Assembly (NCBI GenBank): GCA_934647235.1
Contig: CAKUFG010000012.1
Coordinates: 1 to 64,000 of the forward strand
From: an uncultured Clostridia bacterium
GTDB taxonomy: Bacteria; Bacillota; Clostridia; Christensenellales; Aristaeellaceae
Length of the DNA: 64,000 nt
Direction: 5' to 3'
This document shows, piece after piece, positions 1 to 9,366 of this stretch. Every line of letters begins with the position of its first letter. Position 1 is the first letter of the stretch. The notes below the pieces were generated by a model. It worked only from the letters and a program-made list of their open reading frames with translations. It did no database searches and was not told where the DNA came from. Made by a program: the position numbers and the translations under genes.

Positions 1-211
1 AATTGCCGCCCGAAACCCGCGCTTGCCGCAAGGCAGAAGCGCGGGGCGGTTGGCTCAATGAGGCAACGAGTATTTGAGCAATACTTTGCTCAAATACGAC
101 TATGCCGAATTGCGGATAAGGTGTCGAGCGAATAGCGAGACGGATGAGGGAAAATACACTCTTTTATAAAGTGCGGCCCCCAAAGGCTTCCCCTTGATGA
201 GAAGCCTTTGG
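1..211. repeat. Non-coding palindrome-rich stretch downstream of malQ
   Basis: No gene is visible. Three hairpins follow one another: arms 16-27/32-45 (GC-rich, GCAA loop, 2-nt bulge), a perfect 12-bp stem 70-81/86-97 (GTATTTGAGCAA with TACT loop), and a perfect 11-bp stem 180-190/201-211. Positions 135-150 are the exact reverse complement of 56010-56025, so the right part belongs to the same dispersed repeat as the element at 56.0-56.2 kb. The last hairpin lies just past the malQ stop on the minus strand and could end its transcript, although no clear T-run follows. Confidence 0.6.
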
Positions 212-244
212 TGCAATGCATTAATGCGTGCGCTGCCAAGCGCC

Positions 245-1738
245 TTACACTCTGCCGCTTTCCTCGCACAGCGCGTGCATGCGGGCGGCAAGCTCGGCAG
301 AAAAGTCGCTGCTCAGCGCGCGGTAGCGCCAGTTCTTTTCGCCCACCGTGCCGGGGGTGTTCATGCGGGCGGCGGAATCCAGACCCAAAAAGTCCTGCAT
401 CGGAGCCATGGCGATGTTGGCGCGGCTGTCGAACACCGCCTTGATCATGCGCCACACCACCGTGCTGTCATCCACCTCGCCCAGCGCTTCGCGCAGGTTG
501 CGGCGGGTCTGGTCGCTGCAGGCGCGCCACCAGCCCAGCGACGTATCGTTATCGTGCGTGCCGGTATAGGCGGCGCAGTTGGGCTGATACAGCTGCGGCT
601 GATGCGAGTTGTCCCCGCCGCCGCCGTCGTAGGCAAACTGCAGCACCTTCATGCCGGGATAGCCGCAGAAGGCCAGCAGATTGCGCACGCGGTCGTTCAC
701 CGCGCCCAGATCTTCGGCCACCACGTTCAATTCGGGCACCTTTTTCTTGACCGCCGCAAAGAACGCCTTGCCGGGGCCGATTACCCATTTGCCGTTGCGG
801 GCGGTCTTTTCGCCGGCCTTGACGGAATAATAATTGGCAAAGCCGATAAAATGGTCGATGCGCACGCTATCGTACAGCTGCGCCATGGCGCGCAGGCGAT
901 CCATCCAGAAGCCGTAGCCATGCAGGCGCAGATAGTGCCAGCGGTACAGGGGATTGCCCCAAAGCTGGCCGTCCTCGCTGAAGTAATCGGGTGGTACGCC
1001 CGCCACGCGCTTGGGGCGGCGCTCACAGTTGAGCTGGAAGAACTTGGCGTTGGCCCATACGTCCGAGGAATCCTCGGCCACATAGATGGGCATGTCGCCC
1101 AGGATCATGATCCCGCGCTCGTTGGCGTAGCGGCGCAGGCGCATCCATTGATCGCGAAACAGGAATTGCAGGAACATGTAGTAGCGCACATCCTCGCGCA
1201 GCTCCTGCTCGTAGCGGTTCATGGCTTCGGGGCGGCGCATGCGGATATCCTCGTCGGGCCACTGCATCCAGGATACCTGGTTGAACTTTTGCTTGATCGC
1301 CATGAACAGCGCGTAATCGCGCAGCCAGGGCCACTGCTTCTGCCATACCTCAAACGCGCCGTCGCTGAGCAGGCGATCGCGGCTGTGCTGATAGGCGCGG
1401 CGCAGCCAGGGCTCCTTTTCGGCGCGCAGGGCTTCAAAATCCGCCCGGCCGGTCCCGGCATGCGGCGCAGACTGATAATCGGGCAGATAGCCGTCCTTTT
1501 GCAGCAGGGCCAGGTCGATCATATAGGGGTTGCCCGCCAGCGCGCAGGCGCTTTGATAGGGCGATTCGCCGTAGCCGGTGGGGCCTACCGGCAGCACCTG
1601 CCAGATGCGCATGCCCGCGCTTTGCAGAAAATCCACAAAGCGATAGGCCGCTTCGCCCAGCGTGCCGGCGCACTCCGGCCCGGGCAGCGAGGTGATATGC
1701 AGCAGCACGCCGCCGCGGCGCACGTTTGTCTGTTCCAT
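245..1738 (-). CDS. malQ: 4-alpha-glucanotransferase (amylomaltase)
   Basis: Cytoplasmic GH77 enzyme that transfers alpha-1,4-glucan segments between maltodextrins, releasing glucose; works with glycogen/maltodextrin phosphorylase (glgP is 4 kb away). 497 residues, full family length. The GH77 signature residues are present: nucleophile Asp in RIDHF (about 295), acid/base Glu in AEDLG (about 342) and Asp in THDND (about 396). The frame also opens with a TTG at 1747, but that leaves 2 nt after the AAGGAGG at 1750-1757; ATG 1738 fits better. Single gene, divergent from the zinc-ribbon gene. Family assignment is secure. Confidence 0.95.
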   Translation of the reverse strand: MEQTNVRRGGVLLHITSLPGPECAGTLGEAAYRFVDFLQSAGMRIWQVLPVGPTGYGESPYQSACALAGNPYMIDLALLQKDGYLPDYQSAPHAGTGRADFEALRAEKEPWLRRAYQHSRDRLLSDGAFEVWQKQWPWLRDYALFMAIKQKFNQVSWMQWPDEDIRMRRPEAMNRYEQELREDVRYYMFLQFLFRDQWMRLRRYANERGIMILGDMPIYVAEDSSDVWANAKFFQLNCERRPKRVAGVPPDYFSEDGQLWGNPLYRWHYLRLHGYGFWMDRLRAMAQLYDSVRIDHFIGFANYYSVKAGEKTARNGKWVIGPGKAFFAAVKKKVPELNVVAEDLGAVNDRVRNLLAFCGYPGMKVLQFAYDGGGGDNSHQPQLYQPNCAAYTGTHDNDTSLGWWRACSDQTRRNLREALGEVDDSTVVWRMIKAVFDSRANIAMAPMQDFLGLDSAARMNTPGTVGEKNWRYRALSSDFSAELAARMHALCEESGRV

Positions 1739-1818
1739 TGTTTGCAAAGCCTCCTTCGGAAACTTCCAACATTCGTCCCTGTTATTTTATATGAAAAGTG
1801 CAAAGATGTAAAGAAAAA

Positions 1819-1847
1819 TTGCAAAAAACGCGCGTAAGTGGTATGAT
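1819..1847 (+). promoter_or_regulatory. Probable sigma-A promoter for the zinc-ribbon/TPM operon
   Basis: TTGCAA (1819-1824), 17-bp spacer, TATGAT (1842-1847), about 40 bp ahead of the GTG at 1889. Read by eye only. Confidence 0.55.
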
Positions 1848-1888
1848 ATGCTTACGCTTATCTGTGAATTTGGAAGGGGAATGAAACC

Positions 1889-2965
1889 GTGACCATTGAA
1901 ACCTATCAGTGCCCGCAGTGCAGCGCCCCGCTTAAATGGAAAAACAGCGAGCTTGTGTGCGAAGCCTGCGGCGCAAGCTATAAAGAAGAGGATATGCGCG
2001 CCCTGTCGGAGGCCATGCAGGAAAACGCCGGGCAGTCCAGCCTGGACTGGAACAAGTGCCGCAGCGCGCAGACCTTTACCGCGGAGGAGGAAAGCGCCCT
2101 GCAGGAATACAACTGCCCTGCCTGCGGCGCGGTGCTGGTCACCTCCGCCGCCACGGCGGCCACCAAGTGCGCCTATTGCGGCAACAACGCGCTGATTCCC
2201 AAACAGTTTTCGGGCGAGCTGCGCCCCGATGCGATCCTGCCCTTTACCGTATCCCGCGAGGATGCGGAAAAGAAGCTGCACGAGCATTTTCACGGCAAAA
2301 AGCTGCTGCCTGACGATTTTGTGCGCGCCTGCCGCGTGGAGGATGTAGAGGGCCTGTATGTGCCTTACTTCCTGTTTGATTGTCAGGCCGACGCGCGCTG
2401 CACCTACCGCGCCGAGCGCGTCAATACCTACCGCCGGGGCGATTGGCAGATTACCGATACGCTGCACTTTTATGTGGAGCGCTGCGGCCGCGTCAGCTTT
2501 GACCGCGTGCCGGTGGACGCCTGCAAGCGCGTGGACGATACGCTGACGGAGGCCATCGAGCCCTTTGACTACGCCGCCTGCAAGGCCTTTGATCCCGGCT
2601 ATCTGGCGGGCTATCAGGCGGATTGCCGCGATCAGGAAATGGATGAGTGCGTGCCCCGCGCCAACGAGCGCGTGACCAATGCGGCCACCGATGCGCTGCG
2701 CAGCACCGTGCACGGCTATTCCAGCGTGGTGAGCGACTGCACGCAGGTGCGGCTGGATCAGGGCAAGGTGCGCTATGTGATGATGCCCGTATGGCTGCTG
2801 ACCGTGCGCTATGGCGATCAGGCGTTTCCCTTTGCCATCAACGGGCAGACGGGGCGTCTGGCGGGCGAGCTGCCGGTGGATAAGCGCAAGTATCGCCGCC
2901 TGAAGCTGAGCTGGATGCTGGGCCTTGAAGTGGCGCTGGCGCTGCTCATTGCGTTCTTTCTGTAA
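1889..2965 (+). CDS. TFIIB-type zinc-ribbon protein with C-terminal membrane anchor
   Basis: 358 residues, function unknown. Two four-cysteine zinc ribbons are visible: C8/C11 with C24/C27, and C76/C79 with C94/C97. A middle region rich in aromatic residues follows, then one C-terminal hydrophobic segment (about 337-357), so the bulk faces one side of the membrane. The GTG start at 1889 has GGAAGGGGA eight bases upstream; the ATG at 1881 is out of frame. The downstream TPM-domain gene starts 13 bp after the stop; in Clostridia zinc-ribbon membrane proteins of this type commonly sit beside TPM proteins, which suggests a shared envelope role. Molecular activity is not established. Confidence 0.85.
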   Translation: MTIETYQCPQCSAPLKWKNSELVCEACGASYKEEDMRALSEAMQENAGQSSLDWNKCRSAQTFTAEEESALQEYNCPACGAVLVTSAATAATKCAYCGNNALIPKQFSGELRPDAILPFTVSREDAEKKLHEHFHGKKLLPDDFVRACRVEDVEGLYVPYFLFDCQADARCTYRAERVNTYRRGDWQITDTLHFYVERCGRVSFDRVPVDACKRVDDTLTEAIEPFDYAACKAFDPGYLAGYQADCRDQEMDECVPRANERVTNAATDALRSTVHGYSSVVSDCTQVRLDQGKVRYVMMPVWLLTVRYGDQAFPFAINGQTGRLAGELPVDKRKYRRLKLSWMLGLEVALALLIAFFL

Positions 2966-2977
2966 GGGGGTGCGGGT

Positions 2978-3796
2978 ATGAAAAAGAGGATTTTTGCGTT
3001 GCTGCTTTGCACCCTGCTGCTTTGCTGCGCCGCCGCCGCGGCGGAGCTGAGCCGTGTGGCGGATCGCGCGGGGCTGCTGACGAGCGCGCAGGTATCGGCC
3101 CTGAACGACTGCTGCCGCGAACTGTCTGAGAAGTACGATCTGGATGTCATCATTGCCACCACCAACGATTCGCGCGGGATGGAGCTGGGCATGTACGCCG
3201 CCGATCTGGTGGATTACAACAATTTCCGCACGGACAACATCATCCTGGTCATCGCCATGGATCAGCGCAAGTATGTGTGCGTCACCACGGGGCGCGGCAT
3301 CAATGCGTTCAGCGATCAGGCGCTGAAGGCCATTTACGATGCGATGGAAAGCGACATGCGCGCGGGCCGTTACTACAGCGCGTGCAGCACGTATCTGACC
3401 CGCAGCGAGGGCATTATCGACGCTTATGCGAATGGCCGCCCGGACAGCGTATATCAGTATTACGGCGAGGGCGACGATGTGGTGCAGGAGCCCGCAACCT
3501 TCTATGAGCGCCTGCAGATGGGCGCGCTGTTTGCGCTGATTCCGGCCATTCTGATTGGCTGGATCATTGCCGCCTCGCAGAAGGGCAAGATGAAAACCGC
3601 CCGCAGGCGCGACTCGGCGGAGAGCTATCTGACCGATATGAACCTGACCCGTGAGCGCGATATTTACCTGTATACGACCACCGTGCGCCACAAGATCGAA
3701 AACGATCCGCCCTCCTCCGGCGGCAGCAGCCACAGCACCTTTAGCAGCAGCAGCGGCTCCAGCCATGGCGGCGGTGGCGGCGGAAGAAGCTTCTGA
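2978..3796 (+). CDS. TPM-domain secreted/membrane protein
   Basis: 272 residues: N-terminal signal peptide (residues 1-22), TPM domain (about 24-150, with the characteristic DVIIATTNDS and NIILVIAMD strands), one transmembrane helix (181-199), a charged segment and a Ser/Gly-rich tail ending in GGGGGGRSF. That architecture is the usual one for TPM proteins of Gram-positive bacteria. TPM domains of plants have phosphatase activity and others act in photosystem II repair; bacterial roles are unsettled. Probably co-transcribed with the zinc-ribbon gene upstream (13-bp gap, AAGGGGG ribosome site). Confidence 0.85.
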   Translation: MKKRIFALLLCTLLLCCAAAAAELSRVADRAGLLTSAQVSALNDCCRELSEKYDLDVIIATTNDSRGMELGMYAADLVDYNNFRTDNIILVIAMDQRKYVCVTTGRGINAFSDQALKAIYDAMESDMRAGRYYSACSTYLTRSEGIIDAYANGRPDSVYQYYGEGDDVVQEPATFYERLQMGALFALIPAILIGWIIAASQKGKMKTARRRDSAESYLTDMNLTRERDIYLYTTTVRHKIENDPPSSGGSSHSTFSSSSGSSHGGGGGGRSF

Positions 3797-4077
3797 CGAG
3801 AAAGGGCGGACGAGGAGGAGACGTTACTTTCTTCAGTGAAGAAAGTAACAAAGACCCTGTGTTGTGGACGGAAAAGCTGCTGGAATTAAACTGGGAATGG
3901 CCCTGGCCACCCGCCCAGCCCCCGCGGCAGGTGGGCGGCAGTGCCGCCTGCCAGTTTTACCAGCTTGGCTTTTACGTCACACGCAGCTTTCTTTGCTTCT
4001 TGCTTGGGCTCCAAGAAAGAATCGTTCCCTCGTTCTCTTTTCCGTTTGCTCCTTATCCATTTCAACGGAGGTTGTTC
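3797..4077. other. Intergenic region with a 12-bp perfect hairpin
   Basis: No gene seen. A perfect stem lies at 3823-3834/3838-3849 (GTTACTTTCTTC, loop AGT). There is no T-run after it, so termination is uncertain. The rest, up to the ribosome site AACGGAGG at about 4064-4071, is the leader of the L,D-transpeptidase gene. An upstream in-frame GTG-type extension to 3859 exists but encodes nothing recognisable. Confidence 0.6.
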
Positions 4078-5565
4078 ATGTACCGCAGAATTCTTGCCCT
4101 GATATTGTCGCTTGCCCTGCTGCTGCCAGGCCTTGCGCTGGCGGAGAGCCTGCCCTATGTGGAGGACTGCACCCTGCTGCCCGGCCAAAGCGTGGAGCTG
4201 CGCTACTTTCTGCCTGCCAGTGGGCGCGCGTCGCTGCGCCTGACCACGCAGGGCGGCGCGGACGTGGCTGTCATCCTGTCCGAGCGCATGCTGCTGGGCG
4301 GGCTGCATGTGCTGACGCTGGACGAGCAGTTCTTTGCCGAGCCGCTGGCCGAGGGCGCGTATCGCCTGATCCTTACCTATGAGGGGCAGACATACACCGC
4401 CGCGCTGACCGTCGGCCAGACTGTGCAGAGCGCGCAGCCGGCAGCTGCTGCCGCCGAGCCTGCGCCTGCCGCCACGCCTGAGCCGGCCTTTGCCGATCAA
4501 AGCGCCAGCATCACGCCCGCGCATTTGAGCAGCTATCATCCGCAGCATACGGGCTGCTACTGGTGCACGCCCATGGATATCACCGACGAGTCCGCCGTGT
4601 GGGCCATGCTGACCGCGCCCATTCAGGTGGTGGATGCGGGGCAGAAGGAGCAGGTTGTTCTGCGCGCCGAGCCCAGCGACAGCAGCGAGGGCATCGGCGT
4701 GGTGACGGGCGCGTCTCAGGCTGTGCATGTGCTGGAAACCCGCAATGACGGCTGGTCGCTGGTGGAAACGTATTCCAGCTCCTTCCATGATTCCAAGGTC
4801 AAGGCCTGGAACGCCTTCGTAACCGGCTATATCCGCACCAACAAGCTGAAAACCTATAATGTGCGTACCGATTACGGCATGATCATTGACAAACTAACCC
4901 AGTCGCTGTATATCTTTAAGGATGGCAAGCTCTTTACCACCCTGGCTGTATCCACCGGGCTGTATAACGAGCGCCAGCCTTATAACGAAACGCGCTCGGG
5001 CGAGTTTGTGATCATCTCCCGCGTGGGCGATTTCAAATCCGATAACCTGGTGTGCGGCATGGGCCTGCGCTTTAACAGCGGCGATTTGCTGCACGAGGTG
5101 CCGCACGTCAAAAATGCCGATGGCACCAAGAACTATAAAAACTGTGAGCCCAAGCTGGGCTCCCGCGCCAGCCATGGCTGCGTGCGCGTGCAGCGGCTGA
5201 AAAACGCCGACGGTATTAACATGACCTGGGTGTGGAATAACATCAAGGTGGGCACAAAGCTGGTGATCTGGGAGGACTTTGCCGGCCGGCAGATGGAAAT
5301 CCCCGCCGATGAAACGCCGCTGTATTACAATCCGGATGGCGGCTCCAGCTATCACAGCACGGCCAACTGCAAGGGCGTAAAGGACAAGTATCTGCCCCTG
5401 ACGGCCTTTACCTATGGCGAGCTGGAAACGGGCGCGTTTGCCAAGCTGACTGCCTGCGCCTACTGCTTCCCGCCCCGCCGCCGCGCGGACATCGAAGAAA
5501 TCAACCGCGTGCACGAAACACAGTCTCCGGGCTTGATTTCGCTGCTGCTGGAAAGCAAGCAGTAA
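4078..5565 (+). CDS. Secreted L,D-transpeptidase with SH3-like and C-terminal Cys domain
   Basis: 495 residues. Signal peptide 1-22; Ala/Pro-rich linker about 119-137; SH3-like region about 183-254; YkuD L,D-transpeptidase domain about 263-398 with the catalytic motif SHGCVR (365-370, Cys368) preceded by conserved histidines (His339/His343); then a C-terminal module starting YYNPDGG with C431, C460 and C463 that recurs at the ends of clostridial wall proteins. L,D-transpeptidases make 3-3 peptidoglycan cross-links outside the cell. ATG 4078 is chosen because it follows GGAGG and begins the signal peptide. Monocistronic by appearance. Confidence 0.9.
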   Translation: MYRRILALILSLALLLPGLALAESLPYVEDCTLLPGQSVELRYFLPASGRASLRLTTQGGADVAVILSERMLLGGLHVLTLDEQFFAEPLAEGAYRLILTYEGQTYTAALTVGQTVQSAQPAAAAAEPAPAATPEPAFADQSASITPAHLSSYHPQHTGCYWCTPMDITDESAVWAMLTAPIQVVDAGQKEQVVLRAEPSDSSEGIGVVTGASQAVHVLETRNDGWSLVETYSSSFHDSKVKAWNAFVTGYIRTNKLKTYNVRTDYGMIIDKLTQSLYIFKDGKLFTTLAVSTGLYNERQPYNETRSGEFVIISRVGDFKSDNLVCGMGLRFNSGDLLHEVPHVKNADGTKNYKNCEPKLGSRASHGCVRVQRLKNADGINMTWVWNNIKVGTKLVIWEDFAGRQMEIPADETPLYYNPDGGSSYHSTANCKGVKDKYLPLTAFTYGELETGAFAKLTACAYCFPPRRRADIEEINRVHETQSPGLISLLLESKQ

Positions 5566-5632
5566 GCGGGAAAATGCCGGGCGCAGCCCTGTTTTGCATT
5601 CAATCTCCAATTCACTATAAGGAGTGAAAATC

Positions 5633-7960
5633 ATGACCAACGCCTATTCCGTATCCCCGCAGCAGATTGTCAGCGACGCCGAGCGCTTCCTGCGCGCGCG
5701 CTATCATGTGGACTTTGCCAACGCGCATGATTTCCAGCTGCACGACGCCATTGCTCAGGCTGTGATGCTGTCCATCGCCCCCAAGTGGGCGCAGGATGAG
5801 CAGGAGCTTCGCCAGCGCCGCCGCGCCTGCTATATCAGCGCGGAATATCTGATGGGTCGCCTATGGCACAATAACCTGTGCTGCCTGGGCGTGTACAACG
5901 AGGTGGAAAAGCTGCTCAATCAGCAGGGCGCGCACCTGAGCGATATGGAGGATATCGAGGATGCGGCGCTGGGTAACGGCGGCCTGGGCCGCCTGGCTGC
6001 GTGCTATCTGGACGCTGCCGCCGCGCAGAATATCCCCCTGAGCGGCTATGGCCTGTACTATCGCTTCGGCCTGTTCAAGCAGTCCTTTGAGGATGGACGG
6101 CAGGTGGAAGCGCCCGACGACTGGACCAGGCATGGCGATCCCTGGTCGGTGCGCCGCGAGGATGAAAGCGTGATCGTGCGTTTTGCCAATTTCTCCGTGC
6201 GCGCCGTGCCCTATGATATGCCGGTGATCGGCCTGCGCGGGGTTATCCGCACGCTGCGCCTTTGGAAGGCCGAGCCGGTGGAGCCCATCGACATGTCCGC
6301 CTTTAACGACCAGAACTATGAAAAGGCCTCCCGCGAGGCGGTGCGCGCGGCGGATATTACCGCCCTGCTCTATCCGGGCGACAGCAAGCGCGCGGGCAAA
6401 ACGCTGCGCCTGCGCCAGCAGTATCTGCTGTGCAGCGCCACGGTACAGGATCTGCTGCGTCAGTGTCCCCAGCGCGAGCGCTTTGCCGAGCAGTTTGCCG
6501 TGCAGCTCAACGACACCCATCCCACCATGGCCGTGCCGGAGCTCATCCGCATCCTGACCAGCGAGGGCATGGACTTTGAGCAGGCGGCGGAGATCGCTTT
6601 CCGCGCCTTCGCCTTTACCAACCATACCGTGATGCCCGAGGCCCTGGAATGCTGGAGCGAAAGCCTGATGCGCGCCGTCGCGCCCGAGCTGATTCCCATC
6701 ATCCGCCGCCTGGACGAGCGCCTGCGCGCTCAGGGGCATGAGGGCCTCTATATTGTTGAAAACCACACTATTCACATGGCCAACCTGGCCGTCGCCTGCA
6801 CGCACTGCACCAACGGCGTGGCTGAACTGCACACCCATATCCTCAAGGAGCGCGTGTTTGCCGACTGGCACCGCGCCTATCCTGATCGACTGCAGAACGT
6901 GACCAACGGCATCACGCCCCGGCGCTGGCTGGGGGTGTGTAATCCCGAGCTGACCGCGCTGTTGAGCGACACGCTGGGCGGGGATGACTTCCTGACCGAT
7001 CTTGCGCGTCTGGGCGCGCTGCGCGAGCATCTGGACGATACGCTGATCGACCGCTTTATGGCCGTCAAGCGCCAGAAAAAGGCGCAGCTGCGCGCGTATA
7101 TCCGGGCGCACGAGAATGTGGATCTGCCTGAAAGCTTCCTGTATGACGTGCAGGTAAAGCGCCTGCATGAGTACAAGCGTCAGCTGATGAACGCGCTGTC
7201 GCTGGTTGATCTGTATAACTGCCTGAAGGAGGACGAAGACTTCCGCGCGGCTTTCCCGCCCGTGGCGGTGATCTTCGGCGCCAAGGCAGCGGCCGGGTAT
7301 GACCGCGCCAAGAGCATCATCTATTTCTGCAACAAGGTCGCCGAGCGCATCAACGGCGATCCCGAGGTGAACGACCGCCTGCGCGTGGTGTTTGTGCAAA
7401 ACTACAATTGCTCCTATGCCGAGCGCATCATTCCCGCCGCCGACCTGAGCCAGCAGATTTCGCCCGCGGGCACCGAGGCCAGCGGCACCGGCAACATGAA
7501 GCTGATGCTCAACGGCGCGATTACCCTGGGCACGCTGGACGGCGCGAACATCGAAATCGCCCAGCAGGCCGGGCAGGAGAACGAATACATCTTTGGCGCG
7601 ACCGCGCAGGAGATCGACGCGATCCGCGAAACCTACAATCCCAACGATATTTACCGCGCCAGCCCGCGCATCCGCCGGGCGGTGGACGCGCTGGTGGACG
7701 GCAGCATCTGCGAGCCGGACGCGGGCCTGACCGAGCTGCACGACGCGCTGCTCAAGGGCGCCAGCTGGCATCGGCCCGATCATCACTTCCTGCTGCTGGA
7801 CTTTGCCGCCTATCAGGCCGCGCGTCTGCGCGCCTATATGGAATACAAGGACGAGCCGCGCGCGTTTGCCCGCAAGTGCCTGCTCAACATTGCCGGCGCG
7901 GGCACCTTCAGCGCCGACCGCGCTGTGCGCCAGTACGCCCAAAATATCTGGCGCGTGTAA
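5633..7960 (+). CDS. glgP: Glycogen/maltodextrin phosphorylase
   Basis: GT35 enzyme that phosphorolyses alpha-1,4-glucans to glucose-1-phosphate in the cytoplasm. 775 residues, slightly shorter than typical bacterial enzymes but complete. The pyridoxal-phosphate motif GTGNMK is present with Lys at about 623. The N-terminal phosphorylase signature EYLMGR and the NDTHP motif are also visible. ATG 5633 lies 8 nt after AAGGAG; the in-frame GTG at 5624 overlaps that ribosome site and is rejected. malQ on the other strand 4 kb upstream supplies the partner activity for storage-glucan use. Confidence 0.95.
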   Translation: MTNAYSVSPQQIVSDAERFLRARYHVDFANAHDFQLHDAIAQAVMLSIAPKWAQDEQELRQRRRACYISAEYLMGRLWHNNLCCLGVYNEVEKLLNQQGAHLSDMEDIEDAALGNGGLGRLAACYLDAAAAQNIPLSGYGLYYRFGLFKQSFEDGRQVEAPDDWTRHGDPWSVRREDESVIVRFANFSVRAVPYDMPVIGLRGVIRTLRLWKAEPVEPIDMSAFNDQNYEKASREAVRAADITALLYPGDSKRAGKTLRLRQQYLLCSATVQDLLRQCPQRERFAEQFAVQLNDTHPTMAVPELIRILTSEGMDFEQAAEIAFRAFAFTNHTVMPEALECWSESLMRAVAPELIPIIRRLDERLRAQGHEGLYIVENHTIHMANLAVACTHCTNGVAELHTHILKERVFADWHRAYPDRLQNVTNGITPRRWLGVCNPELTALLSDTLGGDDFLTDLARLGALREHLDDTLIDRFMAVKRQKKAQLRAYIRAHENVDLPESFLYDVQVKRLHEYKRQLMNALSLVDLYNCLKEDEDFRAAFPPVAVIFGAKAAAGYDRAKSIIYFCNKVAERINGDPEVNDRLRVVFVQNYNCSYAERIIPAADLSQQISPAGTEASGTGNMKLMLNGAITLGTLDGANIEIAQQAGQENEYIFGATAQEIDAIRETYNPNDIYRASPRIRRAVDALVDGSICEPDAGLTELHDALLKGASWHRPDHHFLLLDFAAYQAARLRAYMEYKDEPRAFARKCLLNIAGAGTFSADRAVRQYAQNIWRV

Positions 7961-8044
7961 CCTCTCAATTGATTTTCACTTGATCTTTGTGTGCTATGCT
8001 GAACCTGTCATGATTTTACATGCCGTCAAAGGGAGGGTTTCTTC

Positions 8045-9292
8045 ATGCTGTTTTCCATGGTTGCCATCGGCTCGACGGGCGATGTACGCCCGTATATCCT
8101 GCTGGGCCGCGAGCTGCAGCGACGCGGGCATCAGACGCGGCTGATCGCGTTTGCGCCCTTTGAGGAGGCCGCGCGCCGGGCAGGCATGGATTTTCTGCCG
8201 CTGCCGGGCAGCCTGCACCATTACATGGAAAGCCTGATGCGGCCGGGCAACCTGGCCGTTACCTTCCTGCCGCAGCTGCAAAAGGCCATCGCGGGCTGCA
8301 AGGATGCGCTGATGGATTCCATCCTGACGGGCAGTCAGGGGGCGGATGCGATCCTGTCCACCTTCAGCCTGTCGGCGGTGAACGCCGTGGCTGAAAAGCT
8401 GCACATTCCCTATATCCAGACGTATTATTTCCCGCTGGATCCCAACGCTGATTTCCCGCTGCCGCTGTTCCCGCAGCTGCCGGGCAAGCGCTATGCCGGG
8501 GCCAGCTATCGCATCAGCTGGCTGGCCATCAACGCCTTTGAGCGCCATATGCTGGCCGATTGGCGCAAGGCGCAGGGCATCGAGGCCCCGCCGATCAAGA
8601 GCGAGCCGATCCTGACGGTGGACGGGCATCGCGTGCCTGTGCTGTATGCCATCAGCCCCAGGCTTCTGGAACGCCCGTCAGACTGGGACGACAATATCTA
8701 CATGACGGGCTTCTGGCAGGAGGAAAGCGAACAGGCCGAGCCTGATCCCGGGCTGCAGGCATTCATGGATGCGGGCGACGCGCCGGTGTACATCGGCTTT
8801 GGCTCCATGGTGTCCAGCGATATGGAAAAGATTTTTGACAAGGTGGTCGCCGCCCTGCGCGAGACGGGGCTGCGCGCCATCGTGGACGGCGGCTGGAGCA
8901 GCGATATCCTGCCGGCTGAAAAGCTGCCCAACGTCTACTATCATACCGGCTATATCAATCATGGCTGGCTGTTCCCACGCATGCGCGCTGTGGTTCACCA
9001 TGGCGGCGCGGGCACCACGGCCTCGGGCCTGCGCGCGGGCCGTCCCACGCTGATCATCCCCTTCTGCGGCGAGCAGGCGTTCTGGGGGCATCAGGTGTAT
9101 CAGCGTGAGCTGGGTCCCAAGCCCATTCAGCGCTCGCTGCTGACCGCCGGCAAGCTGGCCGATGCGCTGCGCGATCTGTGCTGCGATGCGCGCTATGCGC
9201 AGAATGCCGCCCAGATGGGTGAAATGCTGCGCCAGGAGGACGGCGTGGGCTGCGCGGCGGATCTGATTGAAAAGCTGATCCGCGAGTGGTAA
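8045..9292 (+). CDS. GT1/GT28-type glycosyltransferase
   Basis: 415 residues. The N-terminus (GSTGDVRPYILLGRELQRRG) is the start of the GT28 N-terminal Rossmann domain, and the C-terminal half carries the UDP-glycosyltransferase nucleotide-sugar pocket (HHGGAGTT near residue 318, then IIPFCGEQAFWG). These enzymes resemble sterol/lipid or macrolide glucosyltransferases; the acceptor cannot be read from sequence. The start follows GGGAGGG. A strong terminator ends the unit at 9348. A glycolipid-building role next to envelope genes is inference. Confidence 0.85.
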   Translation: MLFSMVAIGSTGDVRPYILLGRELQRRGHQTRLIAFAPFEEAARRAGMDFLPLPGSLHHYMESLMRPGNLAVTFLPQLQKAIAGCKDALMDSILTGSQGADAILSTFSLSAVNAVAEKLHIPYIQTYYFPLDPNADFPLPLFPQLPGKRYAGASYRISWLAINAFERHMLADWRKAQGIEAPPIKSEPILTVDGHRVPVLYAISPRLLERPSDWDDNIYMTGFWQEESEQAEPDPGLQAFMDAGDAPVYIGFGSMVSSDMEKIFDKVVAALRETGLRAIVDGGWSSDILPAEKLPNVYYHTGYINHGWLFPRMRAVVHHGGAGTTASGLRAGRPTLIIPFCGEQAFWGHQVYQRELGPKPIQRSLLTAGKLADALRDLCCDARYAQNAAQMGEMLRQEDGVGCAADLIEKLIREW

Positions 9293-9311
9293 TTGCACTG
9301 CAGAAATGAAA

Positions 9312-9348
9312 GGCGGCGCTTCCCTTTGCCGGGAAGCGCCGTCCTTTT
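9312..9348 (+). terminator. Rho-independent terminator after the glycosyltransferase
   Basis: Stem 9315-9324/9331-9340 (GGCGCTTCCC, perfect, extended by C-G, G-U and G-C pairs) with a TTTGCC loop and TTTT at 9344-9347. Also serves the convergent NlpC/P60 gene. Confidence 0.85.
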
Positions 9349-9366
9349 GCTTGATGCAGCTTGGGT

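Noticed and set aside
194..1837. 547-codon open frame on the plus strand
   Set aside because: Antisense to malQ; low-complexity Ala/Gly/His/Arg-rich translation with no family features, typical of GC-rich antisense frames.
1787..3766. 659-codon open frame on the minus strand
   Set aside because: Antisense to the zinc-ribbon and TPM genes, both of which have clear domains and ribosome sites.
5594..5621. Promoter-like TTGCAT-N16-TATAAG before glgP
   Set aside because: Transcription from it would start after the ribosome-binding site, so it cannot drive translated glgP mRNA.
5861..7942. 693-codon open frame on the minus strand
   Set aside because: Antisense to glgP; no recognisable motif.
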